Counted from the first letter of the stretch, positions 33,831 through 45,002 are shown. The stretch is DNA of 64,000 nucleotides from Flaccisagitta enflata (GCA_965153355.1 OZ231128.1:7006001-7070000), one strand, 5' to 3'. The notes: a model not told the origin generated them from the sequence alone. Program-made: numbers and translations.

Positions 33831-35453
33831 CATGCTTATATAGAAGTCAATTGTTGTGACAAAACAAATTTGTGTTTGAAATTATGATGATTTTTACTCC
33901 ATTTTTTGATCAGATGTCTTAAGTCTCACTCCATTTACATCCATGTCAATCAAACATCTGTTTTCAAGTGTTTTAAACCAGCCATCATATGCACTTTGTC
34001 TCCAACCAACTGTCCTTTCCACGTTGTCTTGTACCAAATATCAGATTTCAATTGCCTCAGATCCATTACAGTGAAACCCTGAAAATGAATAGACTATGAC
34101 TTCTTATCTATTATGAGTGGATTTAAGTCTATTTTAGGCCTGTTTTAGCAGGATTTCACTGTATAGGTTTCGAAGCTGTGAAACTGGTTGAACTGCATAC
34201 TATGGATAGTTATTTGACATGATCTTATTTGTCCCAGATCATCTATCATATTCACTTTGTCCCAAACCTAACAATATCAAGTGTCTCAAACCAGCCATCA
34301 TGTGTACTTTGCCTCTAACTAACAGTCATATTCACTTTGTCTCATACCAAATATCAAATTCAAATTGTCTCAGATCCTTTACAGTGAAACCCTGAAAATG
34401 GAAGGACTATGATTTTCTATCTCTCATGGCTGGACATAAGTCCATTTAAGGTCTGTTTTAGCAGGGTGTCACTGTAAAGGTTTCAAAGGTGTGACACTGG
34501 TACATACTATGGACAGTTGTTTGACATGATTCTGTTCGTTTTAAGCTATCTGTCATATTCACTTTGTCTCAAACTTAATTTCAAGTGTCTCAAAACATGA
34601 AACCCCTAACTCAACTCACTTTTCCTTACTTAAAAGTTAACTGAGACAAAACAAATTTGTGTAAGAATTCATGTCAATCAAACCTTACATCTGCTTTTTT
34701 AATGTGCCAAATCAGCCATCATATGCAATTTGTCTCAAACAAACTCTCATATTCACTTTGTCTCATACTAAATATCGAATTCAAATTGTCTCAAATCCAC
34801 TACAGTGAAACCCTGAAAATGAAAGGACTATGACTTTCTATCTCTCATGGCTGGATTTAAGTCCATTTTAGTTCTATTTCAACAGGGTGTCACTGTATAG
34901 GTTTCGAAGGGGTGACACTGGTACATAGTATAGACAGTTGTTTGACATTATCCTGTTTGTTTTAAGCTATCTGTCATATTCACTTTGTCTCAAACTTAAT
35001 TTCAGTGTCTCAAAATATGATACCCCAAACTAAACTCAGTTTTCCTTACTCATAAGTTAACTGAGACAAAACAAATTTGTCTCACAACAAATATCCAATT
35101 AACTTTGTCTTCTTCTCCTTCAAACTACTGATAGGGATTCTCTTTTACCCCAAAAGTTTGGAGCGTCTCATTCGTTTATATCCAATCCAATTATCTTGCT
35201 GTGAGACAATGTGAATAATGTTTTTTACCTCCCTGCTTTCCTCGGGCTGACAAGCTCTTGATGCTTAGAAATCACTTTTCACAAATTTGTCCAAACTTGA
35301 TTTTTGAAAAGTCAAATGGATATACAACTTTCCCACAGTGTGTTCTGGAAAGTATTGCTAGTTTAGCTGTTGCTTGGGAGCGTAACTATGTGTGACAACC
35401 CTCTGATGCTCCCTATCAACTGCCAAACAAGCGATATTTTTACAGAACATACC

Positions 35454-35683
35454 GTAGGAAAGTTGTAGCAACTTTGATTTTTAACAATTTTCCCTCAAAA
35501 AAATTCTAAAAATATTGATATTTTAGGTGGAATATATGGAAATGTGTTTCCATCGCAACCGATACCCATCGTCAATAAAGCATCCTTTTATTAGTTTATA
35601 TACCAAATATCAGTCTCATAGGTTTATTTGTTTTCCTACGATGAATTCCCCTGTATTTCCAAGTCTAGATGACATCTACTGTA
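35454..35683 (-). repeat. Right terminal inverted repeat of the giant element
   Basis: Inverse of 10,411-10,640 and 27,193-27,420. The subterminal TTTCCCACAGTGTGTTCTGG and GGGAGCGTAACTATGTG (35,331-35,393) are also found at 49,700-49,760, next to another copy of the terminal motif. Confidence 0.8.
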
Positions 35684-36257
35684 TCAGGGCTTTTAAAATA
35701 GTGAGTGACTTTTTGTTAAAAAAATCAAATTGATCGTCATCAAAAAATCTACAAAATGAGTGCAATCTGGTCTCTGTATCTTAAATCATTTAGAAATGGC
35801 AAGCAAAAGAGTGAAAACATTCATTTTCAAAATTGGTAAAAAAAATGAGAATCAAGAAATGAAGAAATTTACGAACGTCTTCTACTAAAGATATCTCGGC
35901 TTCTAGAGTAGCTAGATACTTTTTTAAAAAACGAAATTATTCTTCATCAAAAAATCTTCAATATGAGTGCAATCTGGTTTCTGTAGCATTAGTTGTTTAA
36001 AATGGCAGGCAAAACAGTGAACTTACTTCCATAAAGATGGTTATACAAAATTTGCTCAATAACAATTGGTCATAATCACCTTTTTTTACATAACGTAAGC
36101 TCTACAAATTGATTTTCACCAACATGGCTACAATAATTATTAGAAGAAAACCTGAAAAAAACATGTTAATACTTTTTGTTTCATGATTTTATTCATATTT
36201 GGCCAATAAATCAAATATTTCCCCAGGTGTCCTTTAAACTTTTTTTCCTAGGAAGTA
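35684..36257. other. Two diverged copies of an AAATGGCRRGCRAAA repeat
   Basis: At about 35,735-35,860 and 35,925-36,035 the sequence CATCAAAAAATCTNCAANATGAGTGC ... AATGGCNNGCAAAA-NAGTGAA repeats with a period near 190 bp. The same sequence forms part of the outer arms of the 38.6-47.1 kb inverted repeat. Function unknown. Confidence 0.6.
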
Positions 36258-36523
36258 TGTCTCCCCCTCTGACTCAAATCCTAGTCTCAGGATCCAAATC
36301 CCAGCCTTGAGGCTCCAATCCTAGCCTTGGGTCCCAAATCCCAGTCTTGAGGTCCAAATCCTAACCTTGAGGCCCATACTTGAATCCACAAGACTGGGAT
36401 TTGGGCCTCAAGGCTGGGATTTGGGTCTCAAGGCTAAGATTTGGACCTCAAGGCTGGGATTTGGGCCTCAGTGCTGCGATTTGGGCCTTGATTCTAGGAT
36501 CTGAGTCAGAGGGGAGGGGGACG
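36258..36523. repeat. Fold-back minisatellite
   Basis: The left side is CTCCCCCTCTGACTCAAATC then CAAATCCCAGCCTTGAGG units. The right side is the inverse: GGGATTTGGGCCTCAAGGCT units, then GATCTGAGTCAGAGGGGAGG. The centre is near 36,388 with a loop of only a few bases to tens of bases. A ~265-bp palindrome, possibly the core of an F-like element without its arms. Confidence 0.8.
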
Positions 36524-36550
36524 GAGGAGAAGGAGGAGAAGGAGGAGGAA

Positions 36551-36825
36551 ACCAGTCGCCCAAGGGCAATATGTGGTCAGCGATACCCTTTGCCCTGCTT
36601 TGCATGATTGTGAATTTGAGTGAGGGCAGCGGTCCCCAAGGGGACAAAGTCCTGTAGAACACAGGAGGACTTCCGTTCGTCCTGCCTAATTTGAGGTCTG
36701 AGAGGCCTGATTTGAGGCCTGAGAGGCCTGATTTTAGGCCTGAGAGGCCTGATCAGGGGGGACGGACGAACGAACAAACGAATGAATGAACAAACAAACG
36801 AACAAACGTACGAACGAACGAAGTT
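36551..36825. mobile_element. F-family element, subtype A, right arm lost
   Basis: Long left end ACCAGTCGCCCAAGGGCAAT, GGGCAGCGGTCCCCAAGGGG, AGTCCTGTAGAACACAGGAG, GAGGCCTGA minisatellite, then a GAAC/AAAC array to 36,825. The expected right arm is absent. Confidence 0.75.
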
Positions 36826-37046
36826 TTAGGCCAAATAGCAATTTTCAGGGCTTCAGAGCCAATTTAAGGACTGAAAGACATATACGAGGTCTGGATGGCA
36901 AGCTTCAGGGCATCAGGTTTTGAGGGCAGACTTAAGCCGCAGAGGGCTTATTTGAAGCTTAAAGGGATAGATTAGAGTTTGGGAGGGCTTGGAGACCAAA
37001 AAATCAGGCCTGAGAAATCTTTTCAAGTCCTAATGGTAAACAGGGG
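36826..37046. other. Degraded F-core-like sequence
   Basis: Loose repeats of GAGGTCTGGATGGCAAGCTTC type. No ends visible. Confidence 0.4.
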
Positions 37047-37320
37047 GAACTAGTCATCCAAAAATTGCACATAGTCAGCGGTAGCCGATGCCCTGCTTGG
37101 AATGATTAGCTGCAAAGGTGGAGTGAGAGCAGGGTAGCGGCCCCAAAGGGCATGTTATTCAATGGGAATTTTGCATTCCATGATATTCAATGGGAACATG
37201 AGGCTCAAAAGCTTTGGCGGGGGGGGGATGGATGTACGGATGTACGGACGTAAGGACATCTGGAAATTAACCCCTGTGTCCTACAGGACACCGGCCCTTT
37301 GGGGCCGCTGCCCAAAAAGG
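37047..37320. mobile_element. F-family element, subtype B, compact
   Basis: Long left end GGAACTAGTCATCCAAAAAT ... GGGTAGCGGCCCCAAAGGGC. Almost no core minisatellite. A GTAC/GGAC array, then the short right end AAATTAACCCCTGTGTCCTA ... GGGGCCGCTGCCCAAAAAGG. It shows that the core array can contract to near zero. Confidence 0.75.
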
Positions 37321-38373
37321 ACAGAAAGACAGACAAATAGAAGGACGGACAGACAGATTGACAGATGTTTGAATAATCACCACGGTATTCTACAGGACAT
37401 TGACCATTTGAGACCAGTTTGAGGCCTATAAGAGGTCTTATTGGAAGAAAACAGACAAACAGAGTGATCAACAAATAAAGCCTTAGAGGTCTGATTATCC
37501 CAAGAAAGATTTGAGGGCAAATGTATAAACAGACATTTTGACAAAAAAAAATCAATTGCTGGACATTTACTTATTGGAAGATGCTGAGACAAGTATTGAA
37601 CGACTTCATTAAGTATCTACTAAAACCGCTCTATGAACTTTCAAGCAACTCTCCAATGATTGAAAGGCAACTTATGAATAACTGGTAGACACCTCTTGAA
37701 CAACTGTGGAAAATTCTACTAAAAGATTAGAGGCAACTCAAAAGGAAAGTTGGCACAACTTTAGGACTACTATTCCAATTTCAGGACAATTAGGACAAGT
37801 CTTGGACAACTCTAGGACAAGTGACATATTCTAGGACAAGTTTAGGATAATTCTAAGACAAGTCTAGGACAAATCTAGGATGAATCTAGGACAATTCTGG
37901 TTAGACTAATGAGCAATTCTCAAAATACTTTCAACTAAAAGGAAATTTTCTTGATATCTTGAAGGAAGCTACACACACCTTTAGGACAACCTCAGGACAA
38001 CTCTGGAACAACTGTAGGACAACAAGGACTAGTATTTCAATGCTCTGGGACATGAAAAGAACAAGTAAGACATTGGGAAAGAAGCACTTGTAGGTAATTA
38101 AACAATTAGAATCAATTGAATTTTATCAAAAAATATATTATTTGTGCATTAACTTTAGGAGGCATTTACTGTACTCCTACAATACAGATTTTTTTGCCCC
38201 TATTTTTCCGACCTCCTCCATAGTATTGGTGAACACCATGCAAAGTCTCATGACATGGTATTTTCATGAGGCTTTTTACGAAGTCTTTTGAAGTGTGATT
38301 TGCGACCTATCAAAAACGACGTCCACAAAATAATTACAAATATGAAGCGACTACATTATACAGGAAAAAAATC
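37321..38373. repeat. CTAGGACAA-type minisatellite in unassigned sequence
   Basis: From about 37,770 to 37,905 and again at 37,985-38,035 the 10-14-bp unit TCTAGGACAA(G/T) recurs. The remainder contains a GACA array (37,318-37,365) and no gene. Confidence 0.6.
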
Positions 38374-38394
38374 ATCTATCTCTCTCTCACTCTC

Positions 38395-38440
<46 letters not shown>
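38374..38440. repeat. (CT)n microsatellite
   Basis: CT repeats with two CA interruptions. Confidence 0.95.
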
Positions 38441-38441
<1 letters not shown>

Positions 38442-38496
38442 TTTCCCTACTGAAGCCTAGTCCTGACAATGGGTTTCGGCTTTCCCTCTTATTGTA

Positions 38497-38640
<144 letters not shown>

Positions 38641-39012
38641 CCTGTCCCCGATAGCCCTATAAAGGCAGGCATCAATGACCCCGCATCAGACCATGTTCCC
38701 AGTGTTTTATGATGTATTGGGACTTAGAATAACATGGCGGCAAATTTTTTCTCATGCAGAGATTTGTTTAATATGACATTTTAGGGGTTGATGATGAATT
38801 GGTGGTTGTAGTACTAAAGCTTATCTTTAGGGTCACATTCTCTCAAAGATAGCTTGGCTTCTAGAGCAGCTAGTAAACTTTTTTTAAAAAGGAAATTAAT
38901 CTACATCAAATAATCTACAAGATGAGCACAATCTGGCACTTGTGGCTCAAACCATTTAGAAATGGCGAGCGAAACAGTGAAAACATTCAAATTCAAAATG
39001 GGCAAAAATTAA
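38641..39012 (+). repeat. Outer left arm of the giant inverted repeat
   Basis: Contains CCTGTCCCCGATAGCCCTAT, ATGACCCCGCATCAGACCAT, GGTTGATGATGAATTGGTGG and TTAGAAATGGCGAGCGAAAC, all found inverted between 45,924 and 47,131. Confidence 0.85.
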
Positions 39013-39433
39013 AGATTAACGTTTTTTTCACTTCATGGCATTGTAAATGTGGCTTAGTATCTAACTTGAGTTGCTTTCCCATGAATTGTGTTTACAATAA
39101 GTGTCAGGTGGGAGGTCAGACAAACACAACCTCAAGCTAGCCCTATCAAGCCTTAGAAACATTATTGGGCCAATATCTTATGATTCCACATAGCACAATT
39201 TCTATGTCTCTTTTCTTCTGCCCCCCTCCCCATTAAAGACCTTAAACAAGCCCCACTGACCCCACATCAAGCTTCTAATACCTTACATCAGGCATCTCAG
39301 ACCCCAAACCTGATTCTTCAAACTTAATATCAGGCCTTTTGGACCCCAAAACAAGTCTCAGTTAAGCCCTCCTGCCCTCAAATCAGCTTGCTGTGAGTCA
39401 TGGCTTCTAATCTGCCTTCCATGAAAAAGCTAC
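39013..39433. other. Non-coding sequence with degraded CAGGCCTT-type units
   Basis: From 39,235 to 39,400 there are diverged F-core-like units (ACATCAGGCATCTCAGACCC). Nothing else recognised. Confidence 0.45.
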
Positions 39434-39700
39434 CTTATTGGGCAGCAGCACCAAAACTAGACATCCAAGGATTGCAAATAGTCAGCAATACTCAATGCCC
39501 TACTTGGAGTTATCAAGGGGGGGCAGTGACCGTAAAGGGCCAATGTCCTGTACGACACAGGGGTGTATTTCCAGACATCCATTTGTCCACCTGTTGGTTT
39601 CTCTGTCCATCTGTTTGTCCATCCCTCCCCCCATTGGTCCTTGAGCTTAAAATCAGCAATCTCAAGCCAGATTTTGACCCTCTGAGCCTTCAATTAAGCC
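39434..39700. mobile_element. F-family subtype B end, rearranged
   Basis: TTATTGGGCAGCAGCACCAA is followed directly by AACTAGACATCCAAGGATTG, so a short end abuts a long end. Then comes TTATCAAGGGGGGGCAGTGA, a deletion of the usual inner block, and AGGGGTGTATTTCCAGACAT. The same deletion is shared by the inverted partner at 44,880-45,002. Confidence 0.65.
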
Positions 39701-39867
39701 CTCAATAGTGAAAGTCGAAGGTTCGGCTCCGGCATTGACCTACTGACTGGAGCACTACGCCATCTTTGGAGCCAAAGTCGAAGTTGTCATCCAACTTTGG
39801 TTTGCAGGAGTCAAGAGTCAGTAGGTAGAACGTTCAAAGTTGGATCCTTTTAAAGGAGAAGAAATGA

Positions 39868-39967
<100 letters not shown>

Positions 39968-40218
39968 AACAGACAAACAGACAAACAGAGAAGGAGAGAG
40001 ACAGAAAGAAAAAAGAGAGTAACAGTGAGAAAGAGACAGATGAGGAGAGACAGAAAAAGAGACAGAGAGAAAAAAATAGTGGAATGTTTTAATTCAAAGA
40101 ATAAAAGAGTATGTTAAGAAATGTAAGAAAATATAAGCGAATGAGAGAAAGAGAAAAAGAAAGATAAAAAAAGAAACAAAGAGAGGGATAAATAAAGAAA
40201 CAGAGAAAAGAGAGAGAA

Positions 40219-40597
40219 AACAAGGCCAACACCTATAAGTCGCGTGCGAGACTTACAGACTAAGAATGACTTAAACTGACTTAGAATGAGTTAGAATGAC
40301 TTTCACTGACTTAAAATGACCTAAAATGACCAAATAGGACTTAAAATGACTAAAAAACTTAACGACCAAAAATGACTCAAAATGACTTAGAATAACAATT
40401 AATGACTTAAAATGACTTAAAATGACCAAAGCGTTGACGTTATGTTACAAAATAGGAAAGTGTGACGGACGGACGGACGGACGGACGGACGGATGGACGG
40501 ACGGATGGACGGACGGACGGACCGACGGACCGACGGACGGACCGAAGGACCGACGGACCGACAAAGCAGGGTGTAGAGTCGCGTGCACGTGACTAAA
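40219..40597. mobile_element. G-family element with full tandem structure
   Basis: Left end AACAAGGCCAACACCTATAA, AGTCGCGTGCGAGACTTACA. The first core is about 13 diverged ATGACTTAAA units (40,262-40,430), the second a GGAC array (40,462-40,563). The right end is GCAGGGTGTAGAGTCGCGTG then CACGTGAC. A textbook order for this family: unique end, short tandem repeat, ACRG microsatellite, hairpin end. Confidence 0.8.
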
Positions 40598-41187
40598 AAA
40601 ACATAAGAATAAAAATACAAATGACTGAAAAAAAATCATTTAAAAAATATCAGAACCACTAGTTTCGCTTCAGAGATTAACTTTAACTTCAAGAAACAAG
40701 CACATAATTGTATTTATATGATTAAATAAAAGAAATTTCACTTAGTATTCTAGAATTTCTCTATTAAAAAAACAAAAGAAATGATAAATCAATAAAAGAT
40801 TTAAATTTACTTTTTTTTAAAAATGAAAAATTAAGCAAGATGAAAATAAAAAAAAAAAACAAAATAAAAAAAAAACCCAAAATTTGAAAATGTTTTTATA
40901 ACCTAGAAAAATTTGATTCAATCAAAAAAATTAAAGTAACTTCGAACTTCGGTTTGGGACTTCCGCAAACTTCAGATTCAGTTTCGGAAACAAAGTTACT
41001 GTAATCTTCGGCTTCGGTTCGACTTCAGTCTACCTACCCTCGGTCTACCACTAGCCCTCAATATCTCAAATCTACTCTCAAGATCTAGAATTGGCCCTCC
41101 AGAGCTAAAATCAGCCCTCCAGACCTCAAATAAGCCCTCCAGACCTCAAATAAGCCCTTCAAGTCTCAAACCTGCCCATTAGACGTC
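40598..41187. other. AT-rich non-coding sequence and short CCTCAAAT repeats
   Basis: AT-rich to about 41,000. Then diverged units of CCCTCCAGACCTCAAATAAG (41,050-41,180) like an F-core. Confidence 0.45.
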
Positions 41188-41335
41188 GGGAAAATATCTA
41201 AAAATCGCAAAAACCCCTCAACCACCGGCTCAAATGATGACCAGATGTGTTTTTATGAAATAACAATCATAAAAAGTCCTTAACTTTCAATATCCTATCA
41301 ACGGAAAAATTAATGCGTCAAGGACTAAGAGCCAG
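41188..41335 (+). repeat. Inverted-repeat block, left partner
   Basis: GTCGGGAAAATATCTAAAAA, CCGGCTCAAATGATGACCAG and ATCCTATCAACGGAAAAATT. The inverse lies at 44,597-44,742. Confidence 0.85.
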
Positions 41336-41610
41336 AATAGACAGACCAAGAAATTATCACGATTTCTAATAGGATCTTCTTTTAAACATGAATAAGCTTC
41401 TTCCTTTGGGGAAAAAATCTGAGCTGACTACCTTATGCGATGTAGATATCTATGCAGAATCCAAATTTTGCGTCAAAAAAACTTTTTGACGACGGCAAAT
41501 GGCATAAAAATGACGTCAAAGTGGCGCGCGTCACTTCCGGTTAGCGGAAAAATGTTTTTTAAGACTAGTTTTGCAGGTGCGCATTCTGGAAAGTGGTTCA
41601 GAATGTATTT

Positions 41611-41807
41611 GTAGTTGTATGCTACGCAACTCTACACCCCGCTATTTCCGTCGGTTGGTCGGTCGGTCGGTTGGTCCCCATCTTACTTTTTCAGCCTTTT
41701 TCAGCGTTTTGAGCTCACTGCTCCTGCCCAAATTCCCCAGTGACCTTCTCCATCACTGCCTCTGCCCACCCGCACGCCACCAAGGTAGCCGTGTGTTCGG
41801 CCTTGTT
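41611..41807. mobile_element. G-family element
   Basis: Starts GTAGTTGTATGCTACGCAAC, CTCTACACCCCGC, then a GGTC array. Then CACTGCTCCTGCCCAAATTC and GTAGCCGTGTGTTCGGCCTT at the far end. Confidence 0.75.
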
Positions 41808-41819
41808 AATTGCTTAGTA

Positions 41820-42031
41820 TGTTCGTCCCTCCGTCTGTCTGTCCGTCCCTCCGTCCGTCCGTCTGGCGTCTGTTTATCGGTTGGTTAGTTGGTCGGTCCC
41901 CTTATTCTTGATAGTCATTTTTTATCTTTTTGAGCTCACTCTTCCAGAACAAACGCCCTAGTGACCTTTTCCTTCAGTGCTCCTGCCCACCCACGCGCGA
42001 CTGGGGCAGCCCTGTATCCGGCCTGGTTTGG
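41820..42031. mobile_element. G-family element, 5' truncated
   Basis: A GTCC array (41,825-41,870) followed by GTGACCTTTTCCTTCAGTGC, GCCCACCCACGCGCGACTGG and CAGCCCTGTATCCGGCCTGG. Adjacent to the preceding copy. Confidence 0.65.
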
Positions 42032-42125
42032 TTATTCTAGTCGCTATGTCAAATTAAACATTTCATGTTTTTAATGCTACTCCCAAGCAAAGCGCCACCT
42101 TTGCTGTGAAATGAATCATGATTCT

Positions 42126-42182
42126 TAGTCGCGTGTACGCGACTCTACAACCTGCTCTGTCCGTTTGTCGGCCGGCTCTCTT
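42126..42182. mobile_element. G-family hairpin end, solo
   Basis: TAGTCGCGTGTACGCGACTC is a near-perfect palindrome, followed by TACAACCTGCTCTGTCCG. The remainder of the element is missing. Confidence 0.65.
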
Positions 42183-42379
42183 AGTGACTCTTGATTTGTA
42201 CAAACTGGAATCGTGTAGTTCACAACTTTCTTTTATGCGCTTGGTCGGAATTATATCCAAATTGGCAATTTCACCATAACCCACGCCCCTTCCTAACTGA
42301 GGTAACTTTTTAAAAATTTCTCAGCATTGCGACCCATGCAGGACTGTTATATACATGTAGACAAATGTTACCATGCAAA

Positions 42380-43090
42380 AAACAAAAAAATCTGTTGGGA
42401 TTTTTATGAGAAAATGCTGTAAAATGCCGTAAAAAGCTGTAAAAATGGCATATTTAATCATTTTGTCGGGTTAGACTTGCTCAAACATAGCGGCTGTAGT
42501 CAAACAGTGTTGATCTGGCACTGAGACACACAGGTGCAAATATTGAAGTAAGGACGTCACCATTGAATATGATTTTATGCCGTAATATGCCCTAAAAATC
42601 AAATTTTTAACCGTTTTTCGGTATTAGTCTCTCAGGAAGGATGACAGTCACTCATAAAGCGCCAGAAGTTGGGTATTGGGGTCTAAGACATACACATATA
42701 AAAATCAAACTCGTAGCGCAGATATTTGGTCTTATTTTAATGCCGTAAAAGGTCGTAAATCACCGTGAAGATGGCATTTTTAGCATATTTTTGGGCAAAT
42801 TTGCAGCAAAAACCAACATTCCCATCAGAAATTGTTTAAACAATGACAAAATGGCACTTGATTGTATCTATGCATCTCATTTGATATTGTTTCTCGCCGT
42901 AAAAATGTCGTAAAACGGCATTTTTTACCATTTTTAAGGTGTTTATCTAGTGTGCGACAGCATTTCTTTGTAAATCACAGGAATGTGGATATTTGGGCCT
43001 GACACACACTTATGTTAAAATTTCAAATTACAGCGTTGTGTTTAAGTCTGATTAAAACGCCGTTAATGGCCGTTATTTGCCGTTCGTGGC
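42380..43090 (+). repeat. GCCGTAAAA-type diverged tandem repeat, left side
   Basis: Three or four units of roughly 180-300 bp, each with ATGCCGTAAAAGGTCGTAAA-like words and ATGGCATTTTTANCAT. The opposite orientation (TTTTACGGCATTTTACGGCA) appears at 43,738-44,460, so the two sides mirror each other. Confidence 0.65.
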
Positions 43091-43205
43091 GGTCTAGTGG
43101 GTACCGTTCACCCAAAATACTGCTTCTTTTGTCAGAAATTGATAAAACATTAATGATTAGGGCATTAGGCACTGGGAACGATCCATGCAAAAACCTGAGT
43201 CAACA

Positions 43206-43245
43206 CACGCGCGCACACACACACACACACACTCACACACTCACA

Positions 43246-43292
<47 letters not shown>
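43206..43292. repeat. (CA)n(CT)n compound microsatellite
   Basis: CACACA followed by CTCTCT near the centre of the inverted repeat. A poly-T run of about 27 follows at 43,383-43,409. Confidence 0.95.
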
Positions 43293-43295
<3 letters not shown>

Positions 43296-43383
43296 CTACC
43301 ATAGATGAACATGACGTTTTTGTCTGAAATCAGGACCACCTTTAAGTGCTTGGTTTTTTGTACTTCTGTTTTCTCTGTTTTGA

Positions 43384-43416
<33 letters not shown>

Positions 43417-43629
43417 GATCATTTCCTTCATTTTATTTGATTGTTAGTGAACAAGACTTCTAAATTCAAATCCAACATGAACTTGGAGTAAATGAATTCA
43501 AATAGAAAATGGAAAATGTTTAGAAAGACAATTGGTACGCGGAGTAGGTTAATAAAACGATTGATCTAAAAAGCGACTGATGGCCCAACAGATGGCGCCA
43601 CATAAGTAGATGCATGACAATTAAGTTAT

Positions 43630-43735
43630 GCGGGGTCACAATATTGTTGCGGACGGGTGGGCAGGGGCAGACAACCTCCAAAGCCCCATCCAACCCCCTT
43701 CCCAACACAAACATACACAAAAAGCTTCTAAAACC
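43630..43735. mobile_element. G-family variant fragment
   Basis: GCGGGGTCACAATATTGTTG, CGGACGGGTGGGCAGGGGCA and CAAACATACACAAAAAGCTT. Same subtype as 22,226-22,430. Confidence 0.65.
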
Positions 43736-43737
43736 AT

Positions 43738-44460
43738 TCTAACGGCAAATTACAATATTTTACGGCAGTTTTTTGCCTATAACGGCATTCAAAACTTAAT
43801 CACGTAGATGTGTTTAGATGTTTTAATGAAAGTGTGACATACAGCTCAATTAACTTTTCTCGCAGTTTACAAGCGAATGTGAGAGAATAACATCTAAGAA
43901 ATGGTCGAAAATGCTATATTTACGGCATATTTACGGCACTTTTACGGTTTTTTACGGCTTAAAATGATATCATATGATGACGAGTTGTATTCCAATGCCA
44001 TTTCATCATAGTCTGACCAATTTCTGACTGGTTGGGCAGTTTCTTGTGCAGCTTTACCCTAAAAACTGCCAAAAACGCCGTTTTAACGGCAAATTACGAT
44101 CTTTTACGGCTCTCTTATGTGACCAAATATCGGCGCTTAATTTAGAAAGATAACTATGTGGGCGTCTTATGCCACCTTATCCATTTTCTGGTGGTTCTCA
44201 AGTGAATGTGACGCTTTATGAGAGGGTAATACTGAAAAAAACATTCAAAAATGCACTTTTTACGGCATTTTACGGCGCAAGATGATACCTAATGAAGACG
44301 GCTTCACTTGAATCTTTGCATGAATGTGTGTCAGTACAATGTAAGCAAAATTGGACAAAAAAAGCTGTTATTGAATCAGTTGGTTAAGATATAACGGTCA
44401 AAAATGTCATTTTTACGGCATTTTACGGCATTTCACGGCAATTTCTCTTGAAAATCGTCA
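43738..44460 (-). repeat. TTTTACGGC-type diverged tandem repeat, right side
   Basis: Inverse counterpart of 42,380-43,090. Repeated TTTACGGCATTTTACGGC and AACGGCAAATTACGATCTTT. Confidence 0.65.
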
Positions 44461-44596
44461 ATCAAACTCGAAATTGAAATTACGTAGGATTCCCTAGAGA
44501 ATTCAGATTTTTGCCGAAGAAATATAAGACATTGCAGAGAAATAAAAAAATTTGTCCAAAGATTTATCTCAAATGTGAATGAATTTGCTCTGGATT

Positions 44597-44742
44597 GTAG
44601 TCCTTGACGCATTATTTTTTCCGTTGATAGGATATTAAAAGTTAGGGACTTTTTTTTATTGTTATTTCATAACAACACATCTGGTCATCATTTGAGCCGG
44701 TGGTTGAGGGTTTTTTACGATTTTTTGATATTTTCCCGACGT
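44597..44742 (-). repeat. Inverted-repeat block, right partner
   Basis: TGACGCATTATTTTTTCCGT, GTCATCATTTGAGCCGGTGG and TTGATATTTTCCCGACG. Inverse of 41,188-41,335. Confidence 0.85.
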
Positions 44743-44789
44743 CTACTGCCCATTAGGCTTAAAGCCAGCCCCCTAGACCTTATATCTGC

Positions 44790-45002
44790 TCTTCAAGGCC
44801 TAACATCTGCTCTTCAAACTTCAAATTTGCCTTCACTAACATCAATCACTCTTCTCAGGCCTGATATATTCCCCTCAGGACGTCTTGAAATTCACCCCTG
44901 TATCCTACAGGACATCAGCCCTTTATGGTCACTGCCCCCCTTGATAACTCAAAGTAGGGAATTGGGAATTGCTGACTATTTGCAATCCTTGGATGTCTAG
45001 TT
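44790..45002. mobile_element. F-family subtype B end, inverted partner
   Basis: ATTCACCCCTGTATCCTACA, GGTCACTGCCCCCCTTGATA, CAATCCTTGGATGTCTAGTT. It carries the same internal deletion as 39,434-39,700, showing the two derive from one ancestor by inverted duplication. Confidence 0.7.

Larger units (their letters stand above)
24759..35056 (+). repeat. 10.3-kb direct duplication, copy 2
   Basis: Parallels 7,969-18,271 with an offset of about 16.79 kb. It contains the same F elements (24,840-26,230), the same 26,994-27,190 pyrimidine-tract block and the giant element. Patches such as 25,385-25,640, 26,300-26,860, 28,950-29,110 and 29,700-31,190 are dense in small insertions and deletions relative to copy 1, many in homopolymers. 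Other kilobases are nearly identical. The 97-bp units recur here near 28,216, 28,619, 29,415, 34,069, 34,380 and 34,800. Confidence 0.9.
27193..35683. mobile_element. Complete giant (~8.5 kb) inverted-repeat element
   Basis: The left end is TACAGTAGATGTTGTCTAGA at 27,193. The right end at 35,683 read inwards is TACAGTAGATGTCATCTAGA. Terminal repeats of at least 230 bp start at TA on both sides. The interior is: 28-bp minisatellite with 97-bp units in one orientation (27,710-29,540), GAGACAAA spacer, degraded telomere-like tract, hairpin satellite (29,790-33,830), then 97-bp units and TTTGTCTC repeats in the opposite orientation (33,830-35,100). The whole element is an inside-out palindrome. 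No transposase or other protein frame is present, so it is non-autonomous. The TA edge suggests the Tc1/mariner superfamily or relatives, which is inference. Confidence 0.75.

Noticed and set aside
39715-39835. tRNA- or SINE-like Pol III boxes (AAGGTTCGGCTCC on plus; GATGGCGTAGTGC on minus)
   Set aside because: The B-like box is on one strand and the A-like box on the other, so no proper A/B pair or cloverleaf can be drawn.
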